From positions 124,001 to 188,000 of the forward strand of contig DASXEB010000011.1 of the NCBI GenBank assembly GCA_036490335.1: a stretch of DNA of 64,000 bases, given 5' to 3'. The notes beneath the pieces were generated by a model. It searched no databases and had not been told where the DNA came from. It saw only the letters and a list, made by a program, of their open reading frames with translations. This document shows positions 29,718-38,655 of the stretch, in pieces. The DNA is from Palsa-1392 sp036490335. Lineage in GTDB: Bacteria; Verrucomicrobiota; Verrucomicrobiia; Chthoniobacterales; UBA10450. Position numbers and translations under genes: made by a program. The number at the start of each line of letters is the position of its first letter. The stretch's first letter is position 1.

Positions 29718-30773
29718 ATGAGCGACCAGCCGCGCAATTATTTCAGCCAGATCAAAATGGTGCGCGCGCGCACCCCGTTGCGACTTAGTTTCGGCGGCGG
29801 AGGCACGGACCTTTCGCCTTATGCTGAAACGCACGGCGGCTGTGTCTTGAACGCGACCATTTCGCGCTATGTCTATGCCACCTTGGTCCCCAAGTCCGAA
29901 CGTTCGATCGGCTTTAACTCCTTTGACTATGGCACAGTCATTTACTGGACTCAGGAGGAAGACATTCGTTTCGATGGTCAGATGGATTTGGTCAAGGGTG
30001 TGCTGAAACGTTTCGAGCTCGATAAGTTTCGCAATGACGGCTTTGATCTTTTCGTCCACGCCGACGCGCCGCCGGGATCCGGGCTGGGTAGCTCTTCGAC
30101 ATTTACCGTCGCCTTGATCGGTCTCTTCCGGGAGTTACTTGGTCTTCCTATTACTTCGGAAGGCATGGCCAGTCTCGCGTACGACATCGAACGGAATGAC
30201 ATTGGGATTAAAGGCGGCCGCCAGGATCAGTACGCCGCGGCGTATGGCGGCTTTAACTTCATGGAATTTAACGGCGCCGAAACAGTTGTCACTCCACTTC
30301 GACTTAGTGAGTATCTCATCAACGAGCTCGAGTACAATCTTATCCTTTGCTTCACCGGCAGCCGCGAGTCGCAGCCGATCATCGATAGCCAGATGGAAAG
30401 CGCAAAGAACAAGGAGGCCGAGCCGCTCGCGGCCATGGATCAGGTTAAGGCGATCGCGATCGAAATGAAAAAAGCTTTGCTCGCGAGCGACCTCGATCGT
30501 TTCGGTCTGATGTTACACGAAGGCTGGATGCAAAAGAAGAAAATGGCGCGTGGCATCACCACGCCGCGGATCGATGAGTTATACGCGGAAGCGCGCAAAG
30601 CCGGCGCGATCGGCGGCAAGATCACAGGCGCGGGCGGCGGCGGCCATCTCTTACTGTACTGTCCTTTTAATAAGAGACACATCGTTAAGGAACGTCTGCA
30701 CGCGCTCGGCACAACAGTTACAGATTTTCGTTTTGATCCGGTCGGGATGCAGACATGGAGAGTGTATCAGTGA
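29718..30773 (+). CDS. hddA: D-glycero-alpha-D-manno-heptose-7-phosphate kinase
   Basis: A 351-residue GHMP-family kinase that phosphorylates heptose-7-phosphate at C1. Signatures: 'RARTPLRLSFGGGGTDLSPY' at the N-terminus, the ATP loop 'PPGSGLGSSSTF', 'IKGGRQDQYAAAYGGFNF', and 'GGKITGAGGGGHLLLY' near the C-terminus. These are diagnostic of the HddA/fucokinase-like group. Together with gmhA (26.5 kb) and hddC (50.5 kb) it gives GDP-D-glycero-alpha-D-manno-heptose, except for the phosphatase GmhB, which is not in the window. Confidence 0.9.
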   Translation: MSDQPRNYFSQIKMVRARTPLRLSFGGGGTDLSPYAETHGGCVLNATISRYVYATLVPKSERSIGFNSFDYGTVIYWTQEEDIRFDGQMDLVKGVLKRFELDKFRNDGFDLFVHADAPPGSGLGSSSTFTVALIGLFRELLGLPITSEGMASLAYDIERNDIGIKGGRQDQYAAAYGGFNFMEFNGAETVVTPLRLSEYLINELEYNLILCFTGSRESQPIIDSQMESAKNKEAEPLAAMDQVKAIAIEMKKALLASDLDRFGLMLHEGWMQKKKMARGITTPRIDELYAEARKAGAIGGKITGAGGGGHLLLYCPFNKRHIVKERLHALGTTVTDFRFDPVGMQTWRVYQ

Positions 30774-30840
30774 TGACTTTATCAGACTTACCCGGCACCC
30801 TCTTTGCGAACGGCCGCGAATGGGATAACTTCAGCGCGAA

Positions 30841-32556
30841 ATGAAGAAGCAACCGAGGGTGGTAGTGATAGGTCTGGACGCGGCGACTTGGACAGTTATT
30901 CGTCCATGGATCGCGGAAGGACGAATGCCTAATCTCGCCAGACTAATGAGAGCCGGCGTCGCCGGAAGTCTCGAATCCATTCTTCCGCCCATAACTCCTC
31001 CCGCGTGGACTTCCTTCATGACAGGAAAGAACCCAGGCAAACATGGGATCTTTCACTTTGTCGAAACGGAACATGGCGGCTACGCGATGAATTACGCCAA
31101 CGCGACCTCGCGGCGATCTCCTACCGTTTGGAAATTACTGAATGACGCCGGTTACACGGTCGGCACGATGAACATCCCGTTCACTTATCCGCCGGAACCT
31201 TTGAATGGTTTCCAAATCTCGGGAATGGACACTCCGTCTGCGAACAGTCCTTTTATTCATCCGCCGGAGTTGCGCGAAGAGTTACTTCGACTTTTGGGAG
31301 AGATACAACTCGACCTTCGTTTTCTCGGCGCCATGACGACCGATGAGCGGCGCGACCAGGTCCTCGATGAGATGAAACAGATGGACGAGCAATGGACCAA
31401 AGCCGCGCTCTATCTGCTCGAGAACCATCCCCAGGATGTGATGATGTTCGTCTTTATGTCGATCGACACGGTGCAGCATTATTTCTGGCAGTACATGGAC
31501 AAGGGGCACTTCCTCTATGACCCAGAGTTAGCTGCAAGGTTTGGTAATGCAATTCGCGAAGTCTACGAGCGGCTCGACGCCGCAGCGGGCCAGATCATCG
31601 ACCGATTGCCGCCGGAGACGGCCGTCTTTGTCGTCTCCGATCATGGCGGCGGCCCGGTCGTTGATCGAACGATTTTCCTCAATCGCTATCTCGCCCAGCT
31701 AGGCCTTCTTCACTATCAGGAGAAAGCGGCTTCCGGACTGCGCACCCTAACGAATAAAGGACTTCGAATGGCCTTCAACGCCTTGCGCGGCGTGTTGAGC
31801 TCGCGGCAAAAGAGCCGGCTGGCCGCCATGTTTCCAAAGTTGCACAAAAAGAGCGAGCTGGCCTACTCATCCTTTACGAGCATCGATTGGAGCCGGACGA
31901 AGGCTTATTGCAGTGAGGTCCTTGCCTCGCCGCCGAGTATCTGGATCAATCTCAAAGGAATCAAACCCCAGGGAATCGTCGATCCGGGTGACTATGACTC
32001 GTTAGTTACTGAGATCATCGCAAAGTTAGCCGAGTTAAAGGATCCGCGCAGCGGTCAGCCGGTCATAAGTCGCGTCTGGCGGCGCGACGAGATTTTTCAC
32101 GGACCTTTCGCGAAGGAAGGCGCCGACCTGGTGCTTGATTGGTGGAGTGAGAAGAGTCTTTTCTCAACTCAGCCGAGTTTTCCGGAAGATACCGACCAGC
32201 CCGCGTTGGTCATTCGGGAGCACAAACCGTCAGATACGTCGGAATGGGGTGGCACTCATCGCCTTTACGGGATTCTTGTCGCGCGCGCGCCGGTCTTTCA
32301 AACGCAGGTCGAGATACAAAACGCACACCTGATCGATCTCGCGCCGACCATTCTTCATTATCTCGGAGTCGCGGTGCCGGAAGATATGGATGGTAAGGTT
32401 TTGGCGGATGTCTTCGAGCCGGAATTCCTCGCGCAACATCCCGTTCGTGCCGGAATGGCCTCGGGAACGTCGGGAAGCGATCGACCGAGCGGTTACACCG
32501 ATGAAGAATCGGCCAAGGTCGAGGAGCGGCTCCAGGCTCTGGGATATCTCGAGTAA
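30841..32556 (+). CDS. Second alkaline-phosphatase-superfamily phosphodiesterase
   Basis: A 571-residue paralogue of the protein at 28255. Key sites: 'VVIGLDAATWTVIRPW' (Asp), 'PPITPPAWTSFMTGKNPGKHGIFHF' (Thr nucleophile), 'SIDTVQHYFWQYMD' (Asp and His), 'VVSDHGGGP' and 'GGTHRLYGILVARAP' (His). It is longer because of an insertion at about 285-380. No signal peptide is visible. A region of 67 bp without a gene separates it from hddA. Confidence 0.85.
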   Translation: MKKQPRVVVIGLDAATWTVIRPWIAEGRMPNLARLMRAGVAGSLESILPPITPPAWTSFMTGKNPGKHGIFHFVETEHGGYAMNYANATSRRSPTVWKLLNDAGYTVGTMNIPFTYPPEPLNGFQISGMDTPSANSPFIHPPELREELLRLLGEIQLDLRFLGAMTTDERRDQVLDEMKQMDEQWTKAALYLLENHPQDVMMFVFMSIDTVQHYFWQYMDKGHFLYDPELAARFGNAIREVYERLDAAAGQIIDRLPPETAVFVVSDHGGGPVVDRTIFLNRYLAQLGLLHYQEKAASGLRTLTNKGLRMAFNALRGVLSSRQKSRLAAMFPKLHKKSELAYSSFTSIDWSRTKAYCSEVLASPPSIWINLKGIKPQGIVDPGDYDSLVTEIIAKLAELKDPRSGQPVISRVWRRDEIFHGPFAKEGADLVLDWWSEKSLFSTQPSFPEDTDQPALVIREHKPSDTSEWGGTHRLYGILVARAPVFQTQVEIQNAHLIDLAPTILHYLGVAVPEDMDGKVLADVFEPEFLAQHPVRAGMASGTSGSDRPSGYTDEESAKVEERLQALGYLE

Positions 32557-32578
32557 TAACTCTTACCAGCTAACTGCC

Positions 32579-33160
32579 ATGTTTGATATGATTCGCGCCG
32601 ATATTGATCGCAAGGTCCGCGGGTATGGCGTACGACCGCAGGATAAGACTTTCTTTCGCAAGCGAGTGACTCCTTTCCTTGAGTTCGGCACCATCGCCGT
32701 GGTCATGCATCGATTCGGCCGATGGTGTTATGCGATCAAGATACCGGTCGTGCGGCAGGCAATGATCGCACTCTATCTTGTTTTGAATACGATTTGCCAG
32801 GCGGTCACTGGCATCCACATTCATCGCGAGTCGGAGATAGGACCGGGACTTATCGTTCATAACTATTCCGGCATCTTTATTCTTGCGAAAAGCATTGGTC
32901 ATAGCTGCACGATTAACCAAGGGGTAAGTATCGGCAGTGTGCGTGGGACCGGCTGGCCGGTTGTCGGCAATAACTGTTACTTCGGCGCCGGCTGCAAGGT
33001 CATGGGCGGCCTGACGATCGGTGATAACGTAATTGTGAGCGCTAACTCGTTAGTCGTGGCCGACATTCCGAGTAATTGCACAGTCATGGGTGTGCCGGCA
33101 CGGATTATTTCCCGCGAGACTGTTAGTCCTTATCTTAAATCGCCGGTCGCTGCGCAATGA
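32579..33160 (+). CDS. Serine-acetyltransferase-like hexapeptide O-acyltransferase
   Basis: A 193-residue left-handed beta-helix protein of the CysE/LbH-SAT group. The ATG at 32579 is chosen because the open frame before it overlaps the preceding phosphodiesterase. Hexapeptide repeats begin at about residue 80: 'GIHIHRESEIGPGLIVHNYSGIFI', 'IGHSCTINQGVSIGS', 'IGDNVIVSANSLVVADIPSNCTVMGVPARII'. The catalytic His/Asp arrangement of CysE is only partly matched. Its place in a glycan cluster suggests sugar O-acetylation rather than cysteine synthesis. It overlaps the next gene by ATGA. Confidence 0.85.
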   Translation: MFDMIRADIDRKVRGYGVRPQDKTFFRKRVTPFLEFGTIAVVMHRFGRWCYAIKIPVVRQAMIALYLVLNTICQAVTGIHIHRESEIGPGLIVHNYSGIFILAKSIGHSCTINQGVSIGSVRGTGWPVVGNNCYFGAGCKVMGGLTIGDNVIVSANSLVVADIPSNCTVMGVPARIISRETVSPYLKSPVAAQ

Positions 33161-34452
33161 GTGAGCCATCGAATCAGCCGCGCGAAAATCGCGCCACTTA
33201 CTCGATCGCGATGGTAGCGGCCTGTCCCTTTCCGGCGAACCATGGCTCGGCTGCGAGCATCCGCGAGATGTCGGATACGCTTACTGACATGGGTCACAAG
33301 GTGCACATCGTGAGTTATCCGATCGGTCAGGAAGATATCCGGGTGCGGAGCGCAAAAGTGCATCGCACGGGACCGTTCCGGCCGGAGACGAATGCGAAGG
33401 TTGGCCCCTCGGCGGATAAGTTTGTGCTCGACTTCAAACTCCTGCGTTTGCTTTGCAGAGTTATCCGCGAAGAGCAGGTCGATATCATTCACGCGCATAA
33501 CTATGAGGGCGCGCTCGTCGGCATTCTCGCCAAGTGGATCACGCGGCGGCCGCTGCTTTACAATGCAGTGAACCTGATGACCGATGAGTTAGCGGGTTAT
33601 AAGTTCATCCGTCCGGCTTTTCTCGCTCATGGTCTCGCCCGCGCGCTCGATTGGTTTATACCTATCTTTCCCGATCACATCACGGCGGTCTCGCCGGAGT
33701 TGAAGGCGTGGTTCGTGGAGCACGGCGTTCCGGAACAAAAGATAGATATGGTGCCGGCCGGGATTGAGCCGGAGTTATTCGATAACCCGGAGCCGGAAAA
33801 GTTTCGTTCGCGTCATGCCATCAACGGGCGGCCGGTCGTTATGTACACGGGTGTGCTGAATGCGTTTCAGCGCATTGACTATCTCTTGCAATCCTTTGCA
33901 GTCACTTTGCGCGACGAACCGTCGGCGCTTCTTTTGATCGTTAGTCCGCTCGTCTCGGCGGATCATGAGCGCGAATGGAAAGCGCTGGCCGCGAAGTTGG
34001 GCATCGCCGATTCGATCGTCTGGATCGCGCCGCATGCGTTGGAGGATTTGCCGAGTTATCTCGCGCTTGCCGATGTCACGGTTGTGTCGCGGCCGGAATG
34101 TCCCGGACATCCGGTGAAACTTTTGAATTACATGCTTGCGGGAAAGCCGATCGTTTGTTTTGAAGGCGCGGCCAAAGGGGTGCGCCATTTGCACGATGCG
34201 TTTATCGTTCCAAACGGCGATTGCGAAGGTCTCGGTCGCGGGATAACGAACCTGCTACGCGATCGCGCGCTCGCGGCCGAACTCGGTGCGAATGCGCGCG
34301 CGACCGTGCTGGCGGATTTTGAATGGCGACAGATTTGCCGCAAGATCGAACGCATTTACGATCAACTCCTCGGCGTTGACGGCGCGGTTGCGCCCGCGCG
34401 CGCGAACGTTTCTGCGGCGGAGAGAGCGGCGCCTAACGAGTGCACTCCATGA
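33157..34452 (+). CDS. GT4-family glycosyltransferase
   Basis: A 431-residue GT-B fold transferase. N-terminal half: 'VAACPFPANHGSAASIREM' and 'VDIIHAHNYEGALVG'. C-terminal half contains the GT4 donor-site pattern with 'VMYTGVLNAFQRIDYLLQSF', 'VVSRPECPGHPVKLLNYMLAGKPIVCFE' (the E-x7-E site is changed to P/K-L-L-N-Y-M-L-A-G-K-P) and 'VPNGDCEGLGRGI'. Start overlaps the acyltransferase stop. It probably adds a sugar to the growing lipid-linked repeat. One TCGTTAGGC copy (34431) lies near its end, one of only four in the whole locus. Confidence 0.88.
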   Translation: MSEPSNQPRENRATYSIAMVAACPFPANHGSAASIREMSDTLTDMGHKVHIVSYPIGQEDIRVRSAKVHRTGPFRPETNAKVGPSADKFVLDFKLLRLLCRVIREEQVDIIHAHNYEGALVGILAKWITRRPLLYNAVNLMTDELAGYKFIRPAFLAHGLARALDWFIPIFPDHITAVSPELKAWFVEHGVPEQKIDMVPAGIEPELFDNPEPEKFRSRHAINGRPVVMYTGVLNAFQRIDYLLQSFAVTLRDEPSALLLIVSPLVSADHEREWKALAAKLGIADSIVWIAPHALEDLPSYLALADVTVVSRPECPGHPVKLLNYMLAGKPIVCFEGAAKGVRHLHDAFIVPNGDCEGLGRGITNLLRDRALAAELGANARATVLADFEWRQICRKIERIYDQLLGVDGAVAPARANVSAAERAAPNECTP

Positions 34453-34596
34453 ATTCGAAATCCCGGCGACAAGCCCAATATTATTTTCCACGCAGGGCGC
34501 GGCATCTGCTCTGCGACTACTCTTTGCACTCGACAAGTATCGAGTAAACGCTTATCAACTCCAGCTTCGGAAAACTAAAGTCAGTCAGCTAGTATT

Positions 34597-35787
34597 ATGG
34601 ACACCAAAACTGAAATCGCGGACAGATCGCCTCGCCTCAGCAGCAGCAGCTACTCCGCCGAAACATCAAGTCAGCGCATGAAGCCGAGCCACTGGGTCAT
34701 CTTCCTCGTGGTTTGCCTCGTTCTCGGCGCGCTCGTTTTTTACACCGTCATCCATGTCATTAACACGACCACCAGCGTTGCCCGCAAGATCGGCGCGCCG
34801 ACTCCGGTCGAAACCGTGGTCGTGAAACGCCAGAATCTCGACGAAGTCATCGGCGGCAGCGGCACCGTGCAGCAATCGAGCACCGTCCAGCTCACGAGCC
34901 AGGTCAACGCCGAGGTTTTGAAGCTGCCGGTGAAAGTTGGCGACATTGTGAAAAAGGGCGAACTGCTCATGCAGATGGATGATCGCATGATCCAGGCCGA
35001 GATCGCGGCCGACAAAGAATATGTGGACGTCAGCAACGTAAAGATTAAAAACGAGACGAAGCAGGTTCAGCGTTACACCGCGCTCGAACAGCAAAACATG
35101 GGCACACCGCTTGAACTCGAGAAAGCCGAAATCTCCGTCGCCGACGCGCGGCAGGATCTGGCCAAGGCGACACTCGGTCTGCAGCAGTCGCAGATCGATC
35201 TCGAGCATGTCAAGATGCTTTCGCCGCTTGATGGAATTGTTCTCGAACGTCTCGCCAACCCCGGAGAAACTGTGCATCGTGACGAAATCGTCCTGAAACT
35301 TGGCTCGCTCAATACCGTTTACATGACCGCGAACCTGACCGAAGAAAGGATGCGCGCGATCGAGATCGGCATGCCGGCGGAAACGACCTTCCCCGCATTT
35401 CCCGGCGAAGTCTTTCCGGGCAAGATCATCAAGATCGATCCGAACATCGATCCGGTCACCCGCACCTTTGTCGCCTACGTCGAAATCCAGAATCCTGACT
35501 TTCGGCTCAAGCCCGGCCTCTCCGGCTTCGTCCGCATTCGTCGCTCGCTTCACGACGTTCTCGCGGTGCCAAACATTGCCATCATGAATCCCTCGGGCGA
35601 ACAGGCGACGGTCTATGTCGTGAAGAACGGCCACGCGAACCTGCGCAAGGTGCGGCCGGGAGCGGTCGTCAATGCCATGACCGAGATTACGAGCGGCCTT
35701 CAGGCCGGAGAAAGTGTCGTGTCGGTAGGTCAACTGTACCTGAAAGAAAATGACAAAGTCGAAACCACAACCCGTTCGAATCAATAG
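34597..35787 (+). CDS. HlyD/RND-type periplasmic adaptor protein
   Basis: A 396-residue membrane-fusion protein. A short cytoplasmic N-terminus leads to one helix (WVIFLVVCLVLGALVFYTVIHVI, about 34-56). The rest has the lipoyl/barrel-sandwich halves ('VQLTSQVNAEVLKLPVKVGDIVKKGELLMQMD' and 'VKMLSPLDGIVLERLANPGETV'), an alpha hairpin between them, and a beta-barrel. It overlaps the TolC-like gene by 38 bp. No ABC or RND pump gene is next to it. Confidence 0.9.
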   Translation: MDTKTEIADRSPRLSSSSYSAETSSQRMKPSHWVIFLVVCLVLGALVFYTVIHVINTTTSVARKIGAPTPVETVVVKRQNLDEVIGGSGTVQQSSTVQLTSQVNAEVLKLPVKVGDIVKKGELLMQMDDRMIQAEIAADKEYVDVSNVKIKNETKQVQRYTALEQQNMGTPLELEKAEISVADARQDLAKATLGLQQSQIDLEHVKMLSPLDGIVLERLANPGETVHRDEIVLKLGSLNTVYMTANLTEERMRAIEIGMPAETTFPAFPGEVFPGKIIKIDPNIDPVTRTFVAYVEIQNPDFRLKPGLSGFVRIRRSLHDVLAVPNIAIMNPSGEQATVYVVKNGHANLRKVRPGAVVNAMTEITSGLQAGESVVSVGQLYLKENDKVETTTRSNQ

Positions 35788-37171
35788 GCGTTCCACGCTC
35801 TTCTTACTCGCAATTCTGCTCCCGCTTGCTCCTTTACTCGTTAGGGCGCAAGAGGCGATGGATCCGCCGCGGCCGCATCTGCTCACATTGCACGATTGTG
35901 TGACGATGGCGCTGCAGGAGAGCCCCGCGATGGAAGCGAGTCGCTTCGATGTCGCCTCGGCGGCTGCGGAGATTCGCGCCGAGAGAGGCAAGTATCTGCC
36001 GCAGATCACGGGCAACGCGACCGGGCAGCTTTTTTCCGGCTCGCCGACGAACAAATTCTCGATTGTCAATCTGGGCGAAAACGGAGGCATCATAGGCGTC
36101 AACGGCAATCGCACAGGCAACGGTCGTGCGGTCGATCTCGGCGAAGTCGAGCTTTATTCCGGTCAGTTCAAGTATCCTCTCTTCAAGGATGGAAGCATCC
36201 TGGGCTTGAATGACAGCCCGCCGGTCGCGATCGCGGAAGCAAATCGGCGTCGTCTTGCCTGGACGACGGCACTGACTCGCGCACAGGTTGTCGATCGCAT
36301 CACCGACGCCTACCTAACGACTGTAAGTGCTGAGAATCGCTCGGGCTACGCCGACCGGCGAGTGAAACTGCTCGACTTGGAAGTGCGAATCACACACGAG
36401 CAACAAAAGCAGGGCTTGTCGCTCCCGATCGATCTTCACGTCGCCGAAGTGCAATACCAGGGCGCAGTCTCGCTCGCGAAGTTGTTGCACGATGAAGCGG
36501 TTTCCGGATCGATTGAGTTATCGCGCGCGCTGGGGCTCGATTCGCCGGACGCTTTGCATCTCGACCACACTTTGCCGGAGCCGCCCGACCCGCCGAACGC
36601 GGAGACTTTGCTCGGCAATTCGCTCAACCAGCATCCTACTCTGCAAGTGCAGCGCGCGGTCATCGACAAGGCGAAAGCGAGTTATGAACTCGAGCGTTAT
36701 CGGCTTTATCCCTCCGTCAATCTCGACGGCACGGCGCTGCATATCGACGACTTCGGTTCGGCGAGCGCGAATGTTTATGAAGGCGCAGTTACGGTGGACG
36801 TTCCGATCTTTGATTTCGGCGCCCAGCTTTCACTGACGCGGTCAAAGCTTCTTGCTTACAAGGCCGAGCGCGCGCGGCTGCTCGAGAAGGCTGATGACGT
36901 GACTTTTGAAATCGTGAAGACTTATCAGGAGATATATGTCTTGACGCAGAACATTCTCTCTTTGCGCACGGACGTTTCCAAGGCCGAGCGCGACATGCAA
37001 GTCACCAGCTCCCAACAGCAGCAAGGCATATCTCCGCCACTCACGGCGATCGAGAAAGAGTTACACCTGATCGCGAAACGCGATGATCTCGATGGCCTCG
37101 AAGTGCGCCGGCTGATCCTTTACGCCGCCCTCCAACAGGCGGCCGGCGGCTCGTGGGAATGGGTGAAATGA
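35750..37171 (+). CDS. TolC-family outer-membrane channel
   Basis: A 473-residue outer-membrane efflux protein with a signal sequence (STLFLLAILLPLAPLLVRA). The OEP pattern is present twice: 'LTLHDCVTMALQESPAMEASRFDVASAAAEIRAERGKYLPQI' and 'LLGNSLNQHPTLQVQRAVIDKAKASYELERYRLYPSVNL', with long coiled helices after each. It overlaps the adaptor gene by 38 bp and the flippase by 4 bp, so the three are one transcript. Confidence 0.92.
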   Translation: MTKSKPQPVRINRRSTLFLLAILLPLAPLLVRAQEAMDPPRPHLLTLHDCVTMALQESPAMEASRFDVASAAAEIRAERGKYLPQITGNATGQLFSGSPTNKFSIVNLGENGGIIGVNGNRTGNGRAVDLGEVELYSGQFKYPLFKDGSILGLNDSPPVAIAEANRRRLAWTTALTRAQVVDRITDAYLTTVSAENRSGYADRRVKLLDLEVRITHEQQKQGLSLPIDLHVAEVQYQGAVSLAKLLHDEAVSGSIELSRALGLDSPDALHLDHTLPEPPDPPNAETLLGNSLNQHPTLQVQRAVIDKAKASYELERYRLYPSVNLDGTALHIDDFGSASANVYEGAVTVDVPIFDFGAQLSLTRSKLLAYKAERARLLEKADDVTFEIVKTYQEIYVLTQNILSLRTDVSKAERDMQVTSSQQQQGISPPLTAIEKELHLIAKRDDLDGLEVRRLILYAALQQAAGGSWEWVK

Positions 37172-38655
37172 AGCAATCGCAGCGGATAGTTAAGAACGCG
37201 ATTGTCGGCGTTGTCGCCGGAGTTATCGGCGGGCTGGTCTATCTGGCCACGACGATAGCTATCGCGCACAACAAGCATGTCAGTCTGGCGGAATTCGGTT
37301 CCTACCAATGGGTGCTCGCCTTTGCCATGATCGCGCAGCTCGTGGCGGACTCCGGTTTGCCGCGAATGATGATTCGCGAGATCGCGAAAGACCCAAAGTG
37401 CGTCGGCTCGATCACGGGCGCGGCGGCCGGCTTGATCTGGTTCATCTCTCTCGTTGTCTTCGCGATTGTCGGAGTCATCACTTTTTTTCTGCCCTACAGT
37501 CACGAGGTCAAGATCGCGGTCCTCTTCATGACTTGCGCGACGCTCGCGACTTTTCATAGCGCGGGTTACGGCGCGGTCCTGCGTGCATTTGAAGATAACG
37601 AGTTAAACTATCTCGGCTTCATTCTGCAAAAGGTCCTGCTCTTCACTTTCATACTCGTGGTGCTCCATTTCCAAACGGGGCTGATCGGCTTCGTCAGCGC
37701 GCACCTTTTGTCGAATCTCCTTCTCTGGACTTTCTATCACATCGTCGTTTCGCGTCTTTATACCAAGATCAAGCTGCGGGTGGATCTGCCGCTCTGGAAG
37801 GAATTGTTTTTGACCGCGCTGCCGATGGGCGGGGGAGTGATGCTCCGTCAGCTTGCCTTGCAGATTGATATCTTCGTCCTCGGCTTGATGACGAACATGC
37901 GAACGGTCGGTCTCTTCAGCGGTCCTTATCGCCTTAGCTGGTCACTGCGCATCATCCCGCATACTCTGGCGCTTCCGCTCTATCCGCTCTTCTCGCGCAC
38001 GGCGCACTTTTCGCCCGCGCGCTTCGGCGAAGTTTACACTCAGAGCATGAAATTCTTTACCCTTCTGAGCGTTCCGTTCACGGCCTTCTTTATCGTCTGG
38101 TCCGAGCCGCTCTTGAAACTTGCGCTTGGCGCGCGGTTCCTGCCGGCTGTGCCCGCGATGCAGATGCTCGGCTTCGGGCTGGTTCCTTTTTTCGTCTCCA
38201 CACTTTTCCAATACCTCTTCGCTGCTCTCGATGCGCAAAAAACCTTCCTTGTCGGGGCGATTGTCGGTTCGACTATTCGCATCATCCTCTTGGTTGTCTT
38301 AATCCCGCGCTATCATTTTGTCGGACCGGCGATCGCCTTTGTCTGCGCCGAGATAGTCATAGTTAGTCTCTGGATTTTTCAACTTTATCGCCTCGGCTAC
38401 AGTCTAAACTTCAACACCGTTCTCCTGCGACCCCTGGTCGCGGGAGCTGGCATGACTCTTGTTCTTTATCTTGCCAAGGATGCGCCAATCATCTTGCAGT
38501 TGGGCGCCGCCCTCCTTTCCTTCGTTGTCTATGTCCTGATGCTGCTGGCGCTGAAAACATTTTCGACCGATGAGATCCAGCAGGCGCGCGAAGGCGTCGC
38601 GTTTATCACACCATTCATTGAATCCTGGTCGAAGAAAATTCATCGCGACACGTGA
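37168..38655 (+). CDS. Wzx-type polysaccharide flippase (MVF/PST family)
   Basis: A 495-residue membrane protein (from the ATG at 37168; an upstream start at 37153 is possible) with about 12-14 hydrophobic helices. The pattern 'NAIVGVVAGVIGGLVYLATTIAIAHNKHVSLAEFGSYQWVLAFAMIAQLVADSGLPRMMIRE' is typical of the polysaccharide transporter family that flips lipid-linked repeat units across the inner membrane. It is coupled to the TolC-like gene by ATGA. No Wzy polymerase or Wza/Wzc export pair is visible in the window, except possibly the GT39-like protein. Confidence 0.85.
   Translation: MKQSQRIVKNAIVGVVAGVIGGLVYLATTIAIAHNKHVSLAEFGSYQWVLAFAMIAQLVADSGLPRMMIREIAKDPKCVGSITGAAAGLIWFISLVVFAIVGVITFFLPYSHEVKIAVLFMTCATLATFHSAGYGAVLRAFEDNELNYLGFILQKVLLFTFILVVLHFQTGLIGFVSAHLLSNLLLWTFYHIVVSRLYTKIKLRVDLPLWKELFLTALPMGGGVMLRQLALQIDIFVLGLMTNMRTVGLFSGPYRLSWSLRIIPHTLALPLYPLFSRTAHFSPARFGEVYTQSMKFFTLLSVPFTAFFIVWSEPLLKLALGARFLPAVPAMQMLGFGLVPFFVSTLFQYLFAALDAQKTFLVGAIVGSTIRIILLVVLIPRYHFVGPAIAFVCAEIVIVSLWIFQLYRLGYSLNFNTVLLRPLVAGAGMTLVLYLAKDAPIILQLGAALLSFVVYVLMLLALKTFSTDEIQQAREGVAFITPFIESWSKKIHRDT

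Noticed and set aside
34286..34681. 131-codon ORF in the 144-bp gap after the GT4 gene
   Set aside because: It overlaps both neighbours in another frame and is Arg/Ser-rich; the gap itself shows no supported gene.
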